Below, in pieces: positions 42,071 through 50,583 of a stretch of DNA of 64,000 nucleotides; positions within the stretch are counted from its first letter, which is position 1; every line of letters begins with the position of its first letter. The position numbers were made by a program, and so were the translations under genes. The DNA is taken from positions 1,404,001 through 1,468,000 of the forward strand of contig NC_009485.1 of assembly GCF_000015165.1 (NCBI RefSeq), written 5' to 3'. Origin of the DNA: Bradyrhizobium sp. BTAi1. GTDB lineage: Bacteria > Pseudomonadota > Alphaproteobacteria > Rhizobiales > Xanthobacteraceae. The notes under the pieces were generated by a model. The model was not told the origin of the DNA. It ran no database searches and saw only the letters and a program-made list of their open reading frames with translations.

Positions 42071-43786
42071 TTAGTTCTGCAGCCTGACGCCCAGCATCAC
42101 CACGGTGCCCGATGAGCCGGCACCTGTGATGTTGGAGTCGAGCTTGTCATAGCGCAGCGAGCCCTTGACCCAGAGGCTGCGCGTCATCTTGTAGACGAGG
42201 TTGCCTTCGGCCGAATAGGTGCGGTCGCTGCGGCCATAGCCTTGATAATCGAGCGTGCCGAAGCTGAATTTGCCGATGCCGGTCAGCCAGCGCCGGAAGT
42301 CGTGGTCGACTTGCACGGTGTAGGTGCGCACCAGCACGCCGGAGGCGCCGGCCACGGTGGTCTCGGCGAGCTGCGTGTCCGAGAGGAAGCGCGCCGTGGT
42401 CAGCGGCGTCGCCGACCACACCAAGGAGGCCGACGTCAGAAAACCCTGCAGCCGGTTGAGCCGCGGGTCGACATAGCTGCGCGTCGCATAGCCGATCGAG
42501 AGTTCGCCGGTGAGCAACCGCGTGAATTCGAACGAGCTGCCGGCCTTGGCGGTGCCGCCCGCAGAATCGCGCTGATACCCGGCGCGATCGAATCGCTGGT
42601 CATGCACGCGGCTGTCGCCCTGGATCTCGGCGAACGGCTTCAGGCCGGGCATTACCTCGTAGGACACCCGGCCGATGCCGCCATACTGGTTGAAGTTGCG
42701 GTCGTCGTTCGACGTGGCCGAGCCGTCGGTCAGCTTGCTCTGCTGATAGCTGGTGCGATCGGCGGTTGCGCCGGTGGAGATCTGGAGGCGGTTGAAGCGC
42801 TGGTCGATGCCGATCGTGGTGCCCAGCGTGGTGGCGACCGGATAGCGCGCCAGCCCCGCCTGCACGTTGGGGCTGCCGGGATTGTCGGTGGCCGCGCGCA
42901 GCCGCAACTGGGCGCCGACCGAGGTATCGCGGCTGACGTCGAGGCGGCCATCGAGATGGCCGGTGAAATCGGGGCGGTCGAGCGTGGTCGGCGCCGGATT
43001 GACGCCGCCATCGAGCCGCGCCGGCAGCGTGCTGCCATAGCCGGTGAAGGAGCCGCGCAGGTCGGCGACCAGGGCGTGGCGCTCCCAGTTGGACACCGCC
43101 AGGAATTCCGGCGCGATCATCCAGGCCGGCATGCCGCGCGGATTGCCGAGCCGAGCGGGATTGCTGTCATAGCCTGCCGAGAGCTCGACCGCGCCCTTGA
43201 CCAGGAACGGGCCGGCATAGTCGCCGACGGCGCCGAACGGGTCGTCATCGATCTTCAGTCGCTTGCGCGGCGGCTGGCCAGGCACTGTGCCGGCCATGGC
43301 GGCGGGGATCGGCGGCTTGTTGGCCGAAGCCGACGGCGGCAGCGTCGGGCGCAATTGTCCGGTCAGCTCGCCGGATGGGCGCGTGCCGGGTCCCGGCGGC
43401 GGCTTGGGCCGGGGCTGCGCGGGGTAGTAGCGCGGCTTCTTGCGGGTCCGGTTGAGCGAATCATAGCCGGTGTCGGCCGCTCCGCTGGCGGCGGGTCTGC
43501 CGGGCAGTGGCCCGCCGGTCTGCCGCGGCGGGGAGCTGGCCGAAATGGGGGTGTCGACGCCGACCGTCGGAGCGGCATCGGACAACCCGCTCACGACGGT
43601 CCGCCGCAGCGGCGAATCCTGCGGGGCCAGAAAGCCGTCGCGAACGGGGCGAAGCGCGTCGATGGTCTGCGCCTGAGCCGGGCCGCCGCCGAGGGCAGCG
43701 AGCAGCACGCATGCGGCCGAGGCGTCGCGCCATCGCCGCGCGCGCGCCGCGCGGCCGCTGTCAGGGCTCCACCCCACGATTTCCAA
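42071..43786 (-). CDS. Outer-membrane beta-barrel protein (beta-barrel porin 2 type)
   Basis: A 571-residue secreted protein. The signal peptide ends at about residue 39 (GGGPAQAQ). A Pro-rich periplasmic stretch (residues about 85-175) is followed by a barrel from about residue 195 to the C-terminal residues VVMLGVRLQN, with alternating short strands (for example VKGAVELSAGYDSNPAR). The barrel and DSNP motif match the putative beta-barrel porin 2 group found in polysaccharide export or surface assembly loci. The substrate is unknown. A TTG start at 43786 and a GTG three codons later are both possible. Confidence 0.82.
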   Translation of the reverse strand: MEIVGWSPDSGRAARARRWRDASAACVLLAALGGGPAQAQTIDALRPVRDGFLAPQDSPLRRTVVSGLSDAAPTVGVDTPISASSPPRQTGGPLPGRPAASGAADTGYDSLNRTRKKPRYYPAQPRPKPPPGPGTRPSGELTGQLRPTLPPSASANKPPIPAAMAGTVPGQPPRKRLKIDDDPFGAVGDYAGPFLVKGAVELSAGYDSNPARLGNPRGMPAWMIAPEFLAVSNWERHALVADLRGSFTGYGSTLPARLDGGVNPAPTTLDRPDFTGHLDGRLDVSRDTSVGAQLRLRAATDNPGSPNVQAGLARYPVATTLGTTIGIDQRFNRLQISTGATADRTSYQQSKLTDGSATSNDDRNFNQYGGIGRVSYEVMPGLKPFAEIQGDSRVHDQRFDRAGYQRDSAGGTAKAGSSFEFTRLLTGELSIGYATRSYVDPRLNRLQGFLTSASLVWSATPLTTARFLSDTQLAETTVAGASGVLVRTYTVQVDHDFRRWLTGIGKFSFGTLDYQGYGRSDRTYSAEGNLVYKMTRSLWVKGSLRYDKLDSNITGAGSSGTVVMLGVRLQN

Positions 43787-43930
43787 AACCCCAACAAATC
43801 AAATATTTAGCCGAGCGGCCGGGCGCCGTCGGCAAACCCCGTCGTTAAGAGAGTAAAAACAAATATGGTTAATGGGCTGTTGATGACGCCTCGCGGCCTT
43901 ACCCATGCTAAAGAGCGGCGCTTGATTGTC

Positions 43931-43958
43931 TGAGCCTTGGAATCTGAGCCTTGGAAGC
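43931..43958 (+). repeat. Two 14-bp direct repeats before kdsD
   Basis: TGAGCCTTGGAATC and TGAGCCTTGGAAGC follow each other directly. The second copy supplies the SD (GGAAG) of kdsD. Probably a small duplication. Confidence 0.6.
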
Positions 43959-43962
43959 GCGA

Positions 43963-44964
43963 ATGCCGAGATCGAAGCCGTTGACCGAAGCCCCTCCCGC
44001 CAATGCGGACATTCAATCGGCGCTGCGGACGCTCGACGCCGGCAGCAACGGCATTGCCGCGATCTCTGCGGCATTGCATGGACCGCTGGGCGCGGCCTTC
44101 GCCGCCGCCGTCGCGCTGATTCGGCAAGCCAAGGGCCGTGCGATCCTGACCGGGCTCGGCAAGTCGGGCCACGTCGCCCGCAAGATGGCCGCGACCCTGG
44201 CCTCGACCGGTACGCCGGCCTTCTTCGTCCATTCCGCCGAGGCCGGCCATGGCGATCTCGGCATGATCACCTCGGATGACGTCGTCATCGCGCTGTCCTG
44301 GTCCGGCGAGCAGCCGGAGATGAAGACCTTGGTCAACTACACCAAGCGCTTTGCGATCCCGATGATCGCCATCACCTCGAACGCGCAATCCTCGCTCGGG
44401 CAGGCGGCGCGCATCGTGCTGGAGCTGCCGAAGGCGCGCGAGGCCTGTCCGCACAATCTGGCGCCGACCACCTCGACCCTGATGCAGGCCGCGATCGGCG
44501 ACGCGCTGGCGATCGCGCTGCTCGAAGGCCGCGGCTTCACCGCGCTGGAATTCGCCAATTTCCATCCGGGCGGCAAGCTCGGCGCCATGCTCAAGCACAT
44601 CTCCGACCTGATGCGCTCGGGGGACGCGGTGCCGCTGAAGCCGCTCGGCACCGGCATGGCCGATGCGCTGGCCGAGATGTCAGCCAAGGGACTCGGCTGC
44701 GTCGTCATCGTCGACGGCCGCGGCCATGTTGCCGGCATCATCACCGACGGCGATCTCCGCCGGAAGATGCGCGCGGATCTGCTGTCGGTCACGGTCGACG
44801 AGATCATGACCGCGAACCCGCGCACCGTCGGCCGCGAGGCGCTCGCCTCCGAGGCGCTGGAGATCCTGAACTCCGCCAAGATCACCACCCTGATCGTCAC
44901 CGACGGCGCGAAACCGGTCGGCATCCTGCACATGCATGATCTGCTGCGGGCCGGAGTGGCGTGA
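43963..44964 (+). CDS. kdsD: Arabinose-5-phosphate isomerase (KdsD/KpsF/GutQ)
   Basis: A 333-residue SIS-domain enzyme with two C-terminal CBS domains. The SIS part has LTGLGKSGHVARKMAATLASTGTPAFFVH, ALSWSGEQPEMKTLVNYTKRF and ALLEGRGFTALEFANFHPGGKLGA. The CBS pair reads VIVDGRGHVAGIITDGDLRRKM and ILNSAKITTLIVTDGAKPVGILHMHDLL. It converts ribulose-5-phosphate to arabinose-5-phosphate for Kdo synthesis. ATG 43963 is used; a TTG four codons before is possible. Confidence 0.93.
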   Translation: MPRSKPLTEAPPANADIQSALRTLDAGSNGIAAISAALHGPLGAAFAAAVALIRQAKGRAILTGLGKSGHVARKMAATLASTGTPAFFVHSAEAGHGDLGMITSDDVVIALSWSGEQPEMKTLVNYTKRFAIPMIAITSNAQSSLGQAARIVLELPKAREACPHNLAPTTSTLMQAAIGDALAIALLEGRGFTALEFANFHPGGKLGAMLKHISDLMRSGDAVPLKPLGTGMADALAEMSAKGLGCVVIVDGRGHVAGIITDGDLRRKMRADLLSVTVDEIMTANPRTVGREALASEALEILNSAKITTLIVTDGAKPVGILHMHDLLRAGVA

Positions 44965-44974
44965 TCTCACTTGC

Positions 44975-45055
44975 CGTCATTGCGAGGCGCGCAGCGACGA
45001 AGCAATCCAAAGTCCCCGCTGAGCCCTGGGTTGCTCCGCTGCGCTCGCAATAACG
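44975..45055. repeat. CATTGCGAG-family inverted repeat
   Basis: CGTCATTGCGAGGCGCGCAG ... GCTCGCAATAACG, an 81-bp copy between kdsD and the first acetyltransferase gene. Confidence 0.8.
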
Positions 45056-45098
45056 AGTGATCGATGTCGTGCCTTAGGCCGTTGGAAGTTTCCTCAAG

Positions 45099-45914
45099 AT
45101 GTCCTCCGATTTTAACCTCGACAAATATCTCGCCCGGATCGGCTATCGCGGGCCGCTGGCGCCGACCTTCGAGACGCTCGCCGCATTGCAGGCGGCGCAT
45201 GTCGATGCGATCGCGTTCGAAGGCATCGATCCGTTGCTCGGCCGGCCCGTCAACATCGATCTCGCTGCGGTCCAGGCCAAGATCGTCGACGGCCGCCGCG
45301 GCGGCTATTGCTTCGAGCAGAACGCGCTGCTGAAGGCCGCGCTGGAGGCGATCGGCTTTGCCGTCACGCCACTGTCGGCGCGGGTGCGCTGGCGGCTCGA
45401 CGCGGATGCACCGCTGACGCCCCGCACGCACATGATGCTCAAGGTCGACCTGCCGGAGGGGCCGCACATCGCCGATGTCGGCTTCGGCTCCTGCCTGCTC
45501 GATACGCCGTTGCGGATGGTGCCCGACATCGAACAGCCGACCCTGATGGGCACGTTCCGCCTGACGCTGAAGGATGATTTGTACTGGCTCGCGGCCAGGC
45601 AGCCGGCTGGCTGGCGCATGATGTATGTGTTCGACCTCGCGCCGCAGGTCCACGCCGACTACGTGCTCAGCAACTGGTACACCTCGACCAGCCCGTTCAC
45701 GCCGTTCACCTCGATGCTGGTGCTGGAGCGGTTGAGGCGCGATGCGCGCTACCGGCTGGTCAACCGCCGCCTCGTCATCGAGGCGCGTGACGGCGAGGTG
45801 AGGAGCGAGCGCATCGTCGAATCGCCGGAGGCGCTGCACCGTGTCATCGACGAGCTGTTTGGTTTGACGCTTCCGGTGCCGGCGGACATGATCTGGGCTC
45901 GGATCGAAAGCTGA
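45099..45914 (+). CDS. Arylamine N-acetyltransferase, first of a tandem pair
   Basis: A 271-residue cytosolic enzyme of the NAT family that moves an acetyl group from acetyl-CoA to aromatic amines or hydrazines. The catalytic triad is complete: C71 (GGYCFEQN), H111 (RTHMML) and D126 (IADVGFG). The N-terminal LDKYLARIGYRGPLAPTFETLAALQAAHV is typical. It is followed 15 bp later by a paralogue of equal length. ATG 45099 is close to several repeats but fits the family start. Confidence 0.95.
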   Translation: MSSDFNLDKYLARIGYRGPLAPTFETLAALQAAHVDAIAFEGIDPLLGRPVNIDLAAVQAKIVDGRRGGYCFEQNALLKAALEAIGFAVTPLSARVRWRLDADAPLTPRTHMMLKVDLPEGPHIADVGFGSCLLDTPLRMVPDIEQPTLMGTFRLTLKDDLYWLAARQPAGWRMMYVFDLAPQVHADYVLSNWYTSTSPFTPFTSMLVLERLRRDARYRLVNRRLVIEARDGEVRSERIVESPEALHRVIDELFGLTLPVPADMIWARIES

Positions 45915-45929
45915 CGGAACGAAGGTGCG

Positions 45930-46745
45930 ATGGCGGCTGAGCTTCAACTGGATTCCTATCTCGCCCGCATCGCCTATCGCGCGCCGCTCGCGCCCGATCT
46001 GGCAACCCTCGCGGCACTTCAGGCCGCGCATGTCGATGCGCTGCCGTTCGAGGCGCTCGATCCGCTGATGGGACGTCCAGTCCATGTCGATCTGCCGTCG
46101 GTGCAGCAGAAGCTCGTGCTGAGCCGCCGCGGCGGTTATTGCTTCGAGCAGAATGTGCTGTTCCAGGCGGTGCTGGAGGCGATCGGCTTCAAGGTCGTCG
46201 GTTTGACAGGGCGCGTGCGCTGGCGCTCGGCGCCGGACGATCCGCTCGGGCCGCGTCAGCACATGATGTTGTTGGTCGAGGTCGAGGGCCGTCCCCATCT
46301 GGTCGATGTCGGCTTCGGCATCTGCATGATGGATGGGCCGATCCGCCTCGAGGTCGGGCCGGAGCAGCGGACGCCGATGGGCACGTTCCGCATCGGCATG
46401 TGGAACGGGCTCTACACGATCAGCGCGAAACAGCCGACCGGCTGGCGCATGATGTATGCGTTCGACCTGGCGCCGCAGATCCATGCCGACTACGTGCTCG
46501 GTAGCTGGTACACCTCGACCAGCCCGGCCGTGCCAGCCACGCACACGCTGATGATGGAGCGCGTCGCGCGCGGCGTGCGGCACAAGCTGGTCAGCCGCCG
46601 CTACACGCGGCAGGACGGCGATGCCGAGGTGATCGAGGAGCGCGCCCTCGCGAGCGCCGCCGAGCTCGGCCACGTGATCGATGACATCTTTCGGGTGACG
46701 CCCCCTGTCCCGATCGAGGACCTGTGGGAGCGGACCGCGAGTTGA
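45930..46745 (+). CDS. Arylamine N-acetyltransferase, second of a tandem pair
   Basis: A 271-residue paralogue of the preceding gene with a complete triad at identical positions: C71 (GGYCFEQN), H111 (RQHMML) and D126 (LVDVGFG). Well over half of the residues are the same by eye in the N-terminal domain. The main differences lie in the central loops that shape the acceptor pocket, so the two may prefer different amines (inference). The 15-bp spacing suggests cotranscription and a local duplication. Confidence 0.95.
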   Translation: MAAELQLDSYLARIAYRAPLAPDLATLAALQAAHVDALPFEALDPLMGRPVHVDLPSVQQKLVLSRRGGYCFEQNVLFQAVLEAIGFKVVGLTGRVRWRSAPDDPLGPRQHMMLLVEVEGRPHLVDVGFGICMMDGPIRLEVGPEQRTPMGTFRIGMWNGLYTISAKQPTGWRMMYAFDLAPQIHADYVLGSWYTSTSPAVPATHTLMMERVARGVRHKLVSRRYTRQDGDAEVIEERALASAAELGHVIDDIFRVTPPVPIEDLWERTAS

Positions 46746-46765
46746 CGGCGGTATTCTGATGCGGT

Positions 46766-46788
46766 AACGAAACGTTCGTTTATCGAAC
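46766..46788. promoter_or_regulatory. Overlapping palindromes, candidate operator (IclR-like)
   Basis: AACGAA-ACG-TTCGTT and GTTCG-TTTAT-CGAAC share their middle arm. GTTCG-N5-CGAAC resembles operators of IclR-type regulators. It lies 21 bp after the second acetyltransferase gene and 14 bp before the small GTG frame at 46802; the target is unclear. Confidence 0.4.
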
Positions 46789-47531
46789 CTATGTTGCTCT
46801 CGTGAACGACGAGCGGGCGCACATCGTCGAGACCCGCGCCGCATTTGATGGGAATGCTGGCGATGCCATTTGGTCAATCTTAGGAGATGCACTTTTAGGT
46901 TGCGTGAACCAGAGGGGACCGCGGCGTCTGCCGGCGAGACGTGGGGATTGTCCGACATGACGACCATCGCGATGCGCGCGGAACGCGAAATCCTGCGGGG
47001 TTCATCAAGCACTGGGCAATGCGGCCGTGCGACACGGCTGCACCCGTTCTGAGATCAGAGCCGCGCGCGGCGCGGCTTATCCGAGCTGGCCGATGGCCAG
47101 GACGGGTGGGGGCTTCACGGTGAAACGTCGATCCTGACGCTTCGACGTTCATCCGATCGATGATGAAACGACGGCCTGACCTGCCACTTCAGGCCGAACG
47201 GAGACTCATGTCGAGGAAGTCCCCACCCTTTTTTCTCCGGTGCGAAAGCGGCGTCTCATCGATCTGCACTGCTTGCCGCGATCTGCTTAACAGCCAAAGT
47301 GCACGGCCGCGGCTGATGCCGCCGTGAAGGTTCCGTCGCAAAGTTCGTCATCGTTCCCCACACGATCGCGAATTGTCGCAGAGCACGGTCGACCGCTCGC
47401 AACGACCGGGCTTGGCAGTCGATCGGCTCGGGCTTTGAGGCAAACCCTGCCTTCGTCAGCTCTCTATGCGATGCGGATCCTCCGCGTCGCTGCGGCTTTG
47501 CGATGATTGTATACTTATTTGATAGACTAAC

Positions 47532-47560
47532 TTGACGGTCTTTCCACTCAAACCTAACCT
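47532..47560 (+). promoter_or_regulatory. Candidate promoter of the sulfonate-type operon
   Basis: TTGACG, a 17-bp spacer and TAACCT, in an AT-rich patch. It would give a leader of about 25 nt before ATG 47592. The -10 is a weak match (3 of 6). Confidence 0.35.
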
Positions 47561-47591
47561 TTTGTTATCTCAACGCTCCGGGGAACAAGAG

Positions 47592-48518
47592 ATGAGTGTC
47601 GCGCTGGAAAGAAATTCTGCTCAGTCGAAGCATGGCCACCAGGATATTTCGATTCGTCCCTATAAGCCGCTGATTGGCGCCGTGATCGAAAATATCGATC
47701 TCACCAGGCCGCTCAGTGATCAGAACAAGCAGGACCTCAATCGCGCTTTGGTCCAGCACGGCGTCATCTTCTTCCGTAAGCAGGCGCTGAGCTTCGCGCA
47801 GCATGTCGACCTCGCGCGCATCTTCGGCAATCCGATCCGCAAGAACATCTATCTGCCGTCGGTCGAGGGATTTCCCGAGATCGAAGTCATCGCCCATGAC
47901 GAGAACACCAAGACCGGCGGCACCGACAATTGGCACGTCGACGTTTCCTGGCAGCGGCAGCCGCCGAAAGCGACGGTGCTGCATATCAAGCAATTGCCGC
48001 CCGACGGTGGCGGCGACACGATCTGGGCCTCGTCCACGGCGGTATACGATCTGCTCGATCCCGACCTCGCCCGCTATTTCGAGAAGCTGACCGCGGTCAA
48101 CACGTTCTTCGCCTCGCCGAAGAAGGAAGCGCTCTCGGACCTGCTCACCGGCTACGCGGAAGGCCGCGAGGAGACTGCGGAAGAGGGGCTCGCGCGGGTG
48201 CAGGATGCGACAGTGAAGTTTCCGCCGATCGAGGTCCCGGTCGTCAAGACCCATCCGGAGACCGGCCGCAAGCTGATCTTCGTCAATGAGGCGCACACCA
48301 GCCATCTGCTCGGCGTGTCGAAGACCGCGAGCCAGAGCCTGCTGAACTACCTGTATGACCTGGTCAAGACGCCCGAGGTGCAGGCGCGCTTCGCGTGGCA
48401 GGAGGGCGACGTCGCGATCTGGGACAACCGCCAGGTCCAGCATTACGCGGTGCGCGACTATGGGAAGGCGCCGCGGCGCATCCATCGAGTCACGCTGGAG
48501 TACGACGGCGCGTTCTGA
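47592..48518 (+). CDS. TauD/TfdA-family Fe(II)/2-oxoglutarate dioxygenase
   Basis: A 308-residue cytosolic dioxygenase. The facial triad is H115-x-D117 (NWHVDVSW) with distal H284 (VQHYAVRDY), and the 2-oxoglutarate anchor Arg is R295. The N-terminal IRPYKPLIGAVIENIDLTRPL and FFRKQALS are as in taurine dioxygenase. It would release sulfite from taurine or an alkanesulfonate taken up by the ABC system encoded next to it, although TfdA-type substrates cannot be excluded. ATG 47592 is preferred; the frame opens at 47532. Confidence 0.9.
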   Translation: MSVALERNSAQSKHGHQDISIRPYKPLIGAVIENIDLTRPLSDQNKQDLNRALVQHGVIFFRKQALSFAQHVDLARIFGNPIRKNIYLPSVEGFPEIEVIAHDENTKTGGTDNWHVDVSWQRQPPKATVLHIKQLPPDGGGDTIWASSTAVYDLLDPDLARYFEKLTAVNTFFASPKKEALSDLLTGYAEGREETAEEGLARVQDATVKFPPIEVPVVKTHPETGRKLIFVNEAHTSHLLGVSKTASQSLLNYLYDLVKTPEVQARFAWQEGDVAIWDNRQVQHYAVRDYGKAPRRIHRVTLEYDGAF

Positions 48519-48572
48519 CGTCGGCGCCTCGTCGTTCGTGAGCCGGTCGGCTCCGCCAGGAGCCGGCCTCCA

Positions 48573-49679
48573 ATGTTGAACCGAGTATCGCCGCTGATGA
48601 ACATCATCGATCTGAGCCGCGGGCGCAAAGACGCCCTGCTGTTGAGGCTTGCGCTGTTGAGACTTGCGCAGAGCCTTGCTGCTTTCGTGCTGTTGCTGGC
48701 AACGGCTTTCGTTGCCTCCGAGCCGGTTCGCGCCGAGGAGAGCTCCAAATCGCAGTGGCCTGCTCCAGAAAAGCTGGAGCTGCGCTACCAGGGCTGGTCG
48801 GGCAGGGTGCTCTATCCGGAGCTCGCCGAGGACCTCGGCTACCTTGCCCCCGTCAAGCTGAAATGGATCGGCAACACGATTTCGGGTCCGCAGGACATCC
48901 AGGCGGCGGTGACCGGCGATATCGATTTCGGCGGTGCCTTCAATGGCTCGATCCTGAAGCTCGCTGCAGCGCATGCCCCGATTAAGGCGGTGATCGCCTA
49001 TATCGGCACCGATGCCCAGACCAGCGGCGGCCTTCTCACCCTCAATTCGAGCCCGATCCAGAACGCCACGGACCTCGTCGGCCGCAAGATCGGCGTCAAC
49101 ACGCCGGGCGCCTATCAGGAATATCTCATCACCGTTTATCTGCAGAAGTCGGGCGTATCGGCCGAGGACATCAAGAAGGTGATCTTCGTGCCGGCGCCGC
49201 CGGTCAACCTCGCGCAGCTGCTGCGGGCCAAGCAGCTCGACGCCATCTTTCTCGAAGACATCCTGAAGGAGAAGGTGCTCGCAGAGGGTGATGCGCGCCT
49301 CCTGGTCACCGACTACGGCCTGCTCGGCTCGTTCGGCTATGCAGCCTACATCCTCACCGATCGGTTCATCGCGCAATATCCGGGGACGTCGCGGAAGTTC
49401 GTCGAAGCCACCGCGCGCGCGATTGCCTGGGCACAGTCGACGCCGCGCGAGGAGGTGATCGCGCGGCTGGAGAAGATCCTGCAGGAGCGCAACAGGAACG
49501 AGGACAGGACGGCGGTGCGCTATTGGAAATCCGCCAGCGTCGGCGGCAAGGGCGGCGTCATCCGCCCCGAGGAGTTCGAGAGCTACCAGGCGTGGTTCGA
49601 GGCCAATGGTCAGCTGAAGCCGGGCCAGATCCGCGCGGCCGACGTCTATACCAACCGGTTCAATCCGTTCGCGGACTGA
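48573..49679 (+). CDS. ABC sulfonate-type substrate-binding protein (SsuA/TauA-like)
   Basis: A 368-residue periplasmic receptor with a long signal peptide (hydrophobic core about 30-45, cleavage after VRA at 53). The mature part has the NMT1/THI5-like fold: ELRYQGWSGRVLYPELAEDLGYL, TGDIDFGGAFNGSILKLAAAH and LVGRKIGVNTPGAYQEYLIT. The ligand is inferred from the neighbouring TauD-like enzyme. ATG 48573 has an AGGAG SD; ATG 48597 is an alternative. Confidence 0.87.
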   Translation: MLNRVSPLMNIIDLSRGRKDALLLRLALLRLAQSLAAFVLLLATAFVASEPVRAEESSKSQWPAPEKLELRYQGWSGRVLYPELAEDLGYLAPVKLKWIGNTISGPQDIQAAVTGDIDFGGAFNGSILKLAAAHAPIKAVIAYIGTDAQTSGGLLTLNSSPIQNATDLVGRKIGVNTPGAYQEYLITVYLQKSGVSAEDIKKVIFVPAPPVNLAQLLRAKQLDAIFLEDILKEKVLAEGDARLLVTDYGLLGSFGYAAYILTDRFIAQYPGTSRKFVEATARAIAWAQSTPREEVIARLEKILQERNRNEDRTAVRYWKSASVGGKGGVIRPEEFESYQAWFEANGQLKPGQIRAADVYTNRFNPFAD

Positions 49680-49752
49680 CGAGACGCGCGCGCAGCCGGC
49701 GAGCGGCGCGAGCGAGATGAAGATCAGGTCCGCGACCTGAAGGAGCATGTGG

Positions 49753-50583
49753 ATGGGCGCGGCGATCAGTGTGCGCAATGTGAGCAAGAGCTACAGCCTC
49801 AACCAAGGCGGCCGCTTCGTCGCGCTCGGCAATGTGTCGTTCGAGGTCCGGCCCGGCGAATTCCTGGTGCTGGTCGGCCCGAGTGGCTGCGGCAAGACCA
49901 CGCTGCTCGATCTGATCGACGGGCTGAGCTTGGCCGACGGGGGCTCGATTCTCATCGACTGCGTTCCGGTCAAGGGGCCGGGGCTCGATCGCGGCATCGT
50001 GTTCCAGCAATACGCGCTGTTTCCCTGGAAGACCGCGAAGGGCAACATCGAGTTCGGCCTGGAAGCGCGCGGCGTGCCGAAGGCGGAGCGCGCCGCGCGT
50101 GCGGCGCATTTTCTCGATCTCGTCGACCTCGCCGATTTCGGCGATCGCTATCCGCATCAGCTGTCTGGCGGAATGAAGCAGCGCATCGCCATCGCTCGGG
50201 CGCTGTCCTATGACCCGGAGGTGCTGCTGATGGACGAGCCGTTCGCCGCACTCGACGCGCAGACACGTGAGCGACTGCAGGACGAAACCCTTCGCATCTG
50301 GCGGCAGACCGGCAAGACCATCGTCTTCATTACGCACTCGATCGACGAGGCGGTCTATCTCGGCCAGCGCGTGCTGGTGATGGCCGCCGGCCCGGGGCGC
50401 ATCGTCGCCGACATCGCGATCGATATCGACCGCGGCGCCGACGATCTGCGCGCGACGCCCGAATTCGTCGCGCTCCGTCATCGCATCTGGCAGCTGTTCC
50501 ATCCGGAGGCGACGGCCGCCGCGCGCGTGGTGCGCGATGGCGTCCGGCAGTCCACCGCAAGCGAGGAGAGCCGCGCGTCATGA
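49753..50583 (+). CDS. ABC sulfonate-type transporter ATPase (SsuB/TauB-like)
   Basis: A 276-residue ATPase with Walker A GPSGCGKTT, Q-loop VFQQYALFPWKT (characteristic of nitrate/sulfonate/taurine importers), signature LSGGMKQR, Walker B VLLMDEPF and an H-loop in FITHSID. ATG 49753 has AGGAG at the right distance; ATG 49747 is too close to it. Its 3' end overlaps the permease start by four bases. Confidence 0.92.
   Translation: MGAAISVRNVSKSYSLNQGGRFVALGNVSFEVRPGEFLVLVGPSGCGKTTLLDLIDGLSLADGGSILIDCVPVKGPGLDRGIVFQQYALFPWKTAKGNIEFGLEARGVPKAERAARAAHFLDLVDLADFGDRYPHQLSGGMKQRIAIARALSYDPEVLLMDEPFAALDAQTRERLQDETLRIWRQTGKTIVFITHSIDEAVYLGQRVLVMAAGPGRIVADIAIDIDRGADDLRATPEFVALRHRIWQLFHPEATAAARVVRDGVRQSTASEESRAS

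Larger units (their letters stand above)
46746..47591. other. 846-bp gene-poor region
   Basis: No supported gene. It starts with the overlapping palindromes at 46766-46788. A GTG frame at 46802 encodes 52 residues (MNDERAHIVETRAAFDGNAGDAI...) of no known family, perhaps a remnant. A 7-bp hairpin (GGCCTGA / TCAGGCC) near 47174-47196 lacks a T-tract. The 3' end is AT-rich and holds the proposed promoter of the sulfonate operon. Short frames such as 46870-47052 look like noise. Confidence 0.5.

Noticed and set aside
46870..47123. Several 60-85 codon frames on both strands in the large gap
   Set aside because: Short, overlapping and without SD or family resemblance.
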